Source of the DNA: Candidatus Avelusimicrobium fimicolum
GTDB lineage: Bacteria; Elusimicrobiota; Elusimicrobia; Elusimicrobiales; Elusimicrobiaceae
Assembly: GCA_900541355.1 (NCBI GenBank)
Contig: UQJU01000028.1
Location: 1 to 15,738, forward strand
Reading direction: 5' to 3'
Length of the DNA: 15,738 nucleotides
The notes beneath the pieces are model-generated. The model saw only the letters and a list, made by a program, of their open reading frames with translations, was not told where the DNA came from and ran no database searches. The translations under genes and the position numbers were made by a program. How positions within the stretch are numbered: position 1 is the first letter of the stretch; each line of letters opens with the position of its first letter. Positions 13,664 to 15,738 of this stretch are shown here, piece after piece.

Positions 13664-13858
13664 TGTCATTGCCGGCGTGGACCGGCAATCCAGTTTGTTT
13701 ATAAAGAAAAATACAAATCTTTCCATAGTGGGTTATCTTTCTCAATTAGTTGTGTTTTCCAAGCGCGTGTTCATTGCGTTTACTGGCTAAAATATATACC
13801 GCATAAGTGGACATAACTTATAAAAGACCTGGATTGCCGGTCCACGCCGGCAATGACA
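13664..13858. repeat. Perfect 30-base inverted repeat pair (REP-like)
   Basis: Units at 13664-13693 and 13829-13858 are exact reverse complements over 30 bases, and each is itself near-palindromic (TTGCCGG and CCGGCAA around a short loop). The unit shares the GTCATT-nCCG to CGG-n-AATC pattern of the pair at 7625-7720. The 135 bases between them are A/T-rich with no gene. This is like a BIME or a small miniature element. The left unit lies just upstream of the trmL start, so trmL must be transcribed through it or from within it. Confidence 0.8.
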
Positions 13859-13880
13859 GATTAATTAGACGAGCACTATA

Positions 13881-13910
13881 AAAAACGGCCGGAAAAGTCC
13901 GGCCGTTTTT
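13881..13910 (-). terminator. Terminator of the glucan phosphorylase gene
   Basis: AAAAACGGCCGGA (13881-13893) and TCCGGCCGTTTTT (13898-13910) form a 13-bp perfect stem with loop AAAG. On the minus strand the U tract comes from the A run, 12 bases beyond the gene's stop. Confidence 0.92.
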
Positions 13911-13922
13911 ATAAGAATAACC

Positions 13923-15738
13923 TTATTCTTCCCAACGGATAAAGAGCGGAGTCAGAACGCTGGGGATATTCGTGTTATAGGGTAATACACGCAAGGCATA
14001 GTCCTGGCGACCGCTGTTAAGCGGGGACATAGATACTTCATAAGTGTAAGCATCTCCGTCTTTGCCGGTGCAGGTCATATCAATAGCATCTTCCTTAACA
14101 ATGTCGCCCAGTGTTCCGCGTTGGCCCAAGTAAAGTTCTACTTGTATGTCTTCCGGAGCCAGTCCGCCCAAGACCACGCGGGCTTTAAAGTTTACCTTAT
14201 CGCCCATTAAAATAGCACTTTCGGGTTGCGGAGTGATATCGGTTACGCCCACGCGATACCAGTTGTCCGCAATTTTACTGCGCCAGGCGGCTACGGCTTC
14301 GGCTTTGCCGGGCTCATTTAAAATAAGGCTGTAATTGTTGGCGGGCACATAGAAGCGTTCGTAATATTCCTTTACCATACGGTTTGTGTTGAAGAAGGGC
14401 GCGATGTGCTTGACCGATTCCTTCATCAGCGAAACCCACGGCAAGGAATAAGCGGAGCCGACTTCTTTGGCATAGTAAGCGGGGGCAATATCCTGCTCAA
14501 TTAAGTTGTAGAGCGATTCGGATTCCACCGTGTCGCGTTCTTCGTCGGATTTGTACGTTTCCGGCCCGCCGATAGACCAGCCGAAATCGCACGGCCCCAC
14601 TTCGTCCCACCAGCCGTCTAAAATAGACAGTGCAAGTGCGCCGTTTAAGGCGGCTTTCATACCGCTCGTGCCGCTGGCTTCCATCGGGCGAATCGGGTTG
14701 TTGAGCCATACGTCCACGCCCTGTACCATATAGCGGGCGACGTTCATATTATAGTCCTCCACAAAAACGATTTTGCCTTTAAAGCGCGGGTCGTTTTGTG
14801 TCAGGCCGACAATCAGTTTGATAAATTCTTTACCGGCCGTATCCGCCGGGTGCGCTTTACCCGCAAAAACGAATTGGACGGGGCGCTGCGGATTGTTGAT
14901 GATTTTATCCAAGCGGTTCAAATCTTTAAACAGCAAGGTCGCACGTTTGTAGGTGGCAAAGCGGCGGGCGAAGCCAATGGTCAGCACGTCGGGGCGCAAA
15001 ACGCTGGAAGCCTTTTTAACGGCCATCACGTCAAATCCTTGGCGGGTAAGTTGGCGTTTTAAACGGCCGCGCACCATATCAATCAGTTTGTTTTTGCGCG
15101 CGGTATGGACGTCCCACAACTCGCCGTCGGGGATATTGGTTATATTTTCCCAGGCTTGCGTGTCGGAAGGGTCTACTTCGCCGGTCTGGTTGTTGCCGAA
15201 TAAATATTTGCGGTACAGTTCGTTGAGTTCGTGCGAAATCCACGAAGAACTGTGAATACCGTTGGTAATGCTGGTTATCGGTACTTCGCTGATAGGCAAT
15301 TCGGGCCAGAGGTTGTGCCACATTTCGCGGCTTACTTTACCGTGCAGTTTGGCTACACCGTTGCAGAAAGCGGCCAAGCGCAGGGCAACCACCGTCATAC
15401 AGTAAGTAGCAGAGTTGGCCTTTTCTTTACCTAAGGCTAAAAATTCTTCCCAAGAAATACCCATTTCTTTGGCATAGAAGTCCATATATTTGCGCACGAG
15501 GGCGGGGTCAAAGTGTTCGTTTCCCGCAATAACCGGTGTGTGGGTGGTAAATACGGAGGAAGCCCATACAATTTCGCGCGCTTGGGCAAACGTCAGGTTC
15601 TTTTCGCGCATAATGTCAATAATGCGTTGGAAAAGCAGGAACGCGCTGTGCCCTTCGTTAATGTGATAAACGGTCGGCTTAATGCCCATAGCATCTAATG
15701 CTTTCACACCACCGATACCAAGGACCACTTCTTGGCGG
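13923..15738 (-). CDS. glgP: Alpha-glucan phosphorylase, GT35 family (5' end cut by window)
   Basis: The frame is open to the window edge, so the N-terminal part is missing; the 604 visible residues are the C-terminal portion. The enzyme splits alpha-1,4-glucans with phosphate to glucose 1-phosphate. Visible motifs in order are YHINEGHSAFL, TTHTPVIAGNEHF, IGFARRFATYKRA and EASGTSGMKAALNGAL, in which the Lys (about residue 360 of the visible part) is the pyridoxal-phosphate lysine. GMKAALNGALALSILDGWWDE, in place of the GNMKFALNGALT form of classical glycogen phosphorylase, puts it in the alpha-glucan phosphorylase group typified by Thermotoga and actinobacterial GlgP. About 100 residues of extra beta-rich C-terminus follow. 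It ends in a strong terminator. It fits glycogen or maltodextrin use, but no other glycogen gene is in view. Confidence 0.94.
   Translation of the reverse strand, partial: RQEVVLGIGGVKALDAMGIKPTVYHINEGHSAFLLFQRIIDIMREKNLTFAQAREIVWASSVFTTHTPVIAGNEHFDPALVRKYMDFYAKEMGISWEEFLALGKEKANSATYCMTVVALRLAAFCNGVAKLHGKVSREMWHNLWPELPISEVPITSITNGIHSSSWISHELNELYRKYLFGNNQTGEVDPSDTQAWENITNIPDGELWDVHTARKNKLIDMVRGRLKRQLTRQGFDVMAVKKASSVLRPDVLTIGFARRFATYKRATLLFKDLNRLDKIINNPQRPVQFVFAGKAHPADTAGKEFIKLIVGLTQNDPRFKGKIVFVEDYNMNVARYMVQGVDVWLNNPIRPMEASGTSGMKAALNGALALSILDGWWDEVGPCDFGWSIGGPETYKSDEERDTVESESLYNLIEQDIAPAYYAKEVGSAYSLPWVSLMKESVKHIAPFFNTNRMVKEYYERFYVPANNYSLILNEPGKAEAVAAWRSKIADNWYRVGVTDITPQPESAILMGDKVNFKARVVLGGLAPEDIQVELYLGQRGTLGDIVKEDAIDMTCTGKDGDAYTYEVSMSPLNSGRQDYALRVLPYNTNIPSVLTPLFIRWEE

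Noticed and set aside
13653..13745. N-terminal extension of TrmL from ATG 13745
   Set aside because: The extra residues are translated through a dispersed palindromic repeat and do not belong to the SPOUT family.

Overview
The window looks like a chromosomal segment from an anaerobic, fermentative Gram-negative-type bacterium, most likely a gut-lineage Elusimicrobiota relative. The support is indirect: scattered single prepilin genes, a ferredoxin-dependent 2-oxoacid oxidoreductase operon, an AsmA-like envelope protein, and A/T-flanked bidirectional terminators at operon ends. No ribosomal marker is present, so the lineage is an inference. No phage, transposase, toxin-antitoxin, CRISPR or defence module was seen. 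Nearly all the DNA is ordinary housekeeping sequence.

Layout. (1) 1-1390: a promoter with a dyad in its spacer, then a secreted protein with a beta-helix-like N-terminal half and a cysteine-rich C-terminal half, ended by a clean terminator. (2) 1437-6868: a five-gene operon with 1-base overlaps or gaps: lipoate/octanoate transferase family protein, HExxH membrane protein (M50-like), AsmA-family protein, PyrE-like phosphoribosyltransferase, and an RlmI-type rRNA methyltransferase. (3) 6869-7608: a 266-base leader rich in paired segments, then a six-cysteine type IV pilin-like protein. (4) 7609-7939: an inverted pair of REP-like palindromes, a bidirectional terminator and tRNA-Phe(GAA) on the minus strand. 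(5) 7940-11174: a free methionine-(R)-sulfoxide reductase (minus), divergent from a delta-alpha-beta-gamma 2-oxoacid:ferredoxin oxidoreductase operon (VorB/Kor type). (6) 11200-11404: two terminators and a candidate small RNA unit on the minus strand. (7) 11404-13137: an MFS transporter (minus), divergent from a second pilin-like gene. (8) 13163-13922: a shared terminator, TrmL (minus), and a second inverted palindrome pair, perfect over 30 bases. (9) 13923 to the right edge: an alpha-glucan phosphorylase (minus), cut at its 5' end by the window.

How the genes fit together. The Vor/Kor operon would oxidise 2-oxoacids, probably from branched-chain amino acids, to acyl-CoA with reduced ferredoxin. 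Glucan phosphorylase would feed stored or imported glucan into glycolysis. The sulfoxide reductase fits an oxygen-sensitive cell. The prepilins have no assembly genes beside them and would need pilus machinery encoded elsewhere.

The best candidates for something undescribed are non-coding: the roughly 120-nt transcription unit at about 11243-11400 (minus), with its own promoter, a possible H-type pseudoknot and a terminator, and the multi-helix leader before the first pilin. Both come from pairing by eye and have not been tested computationally.
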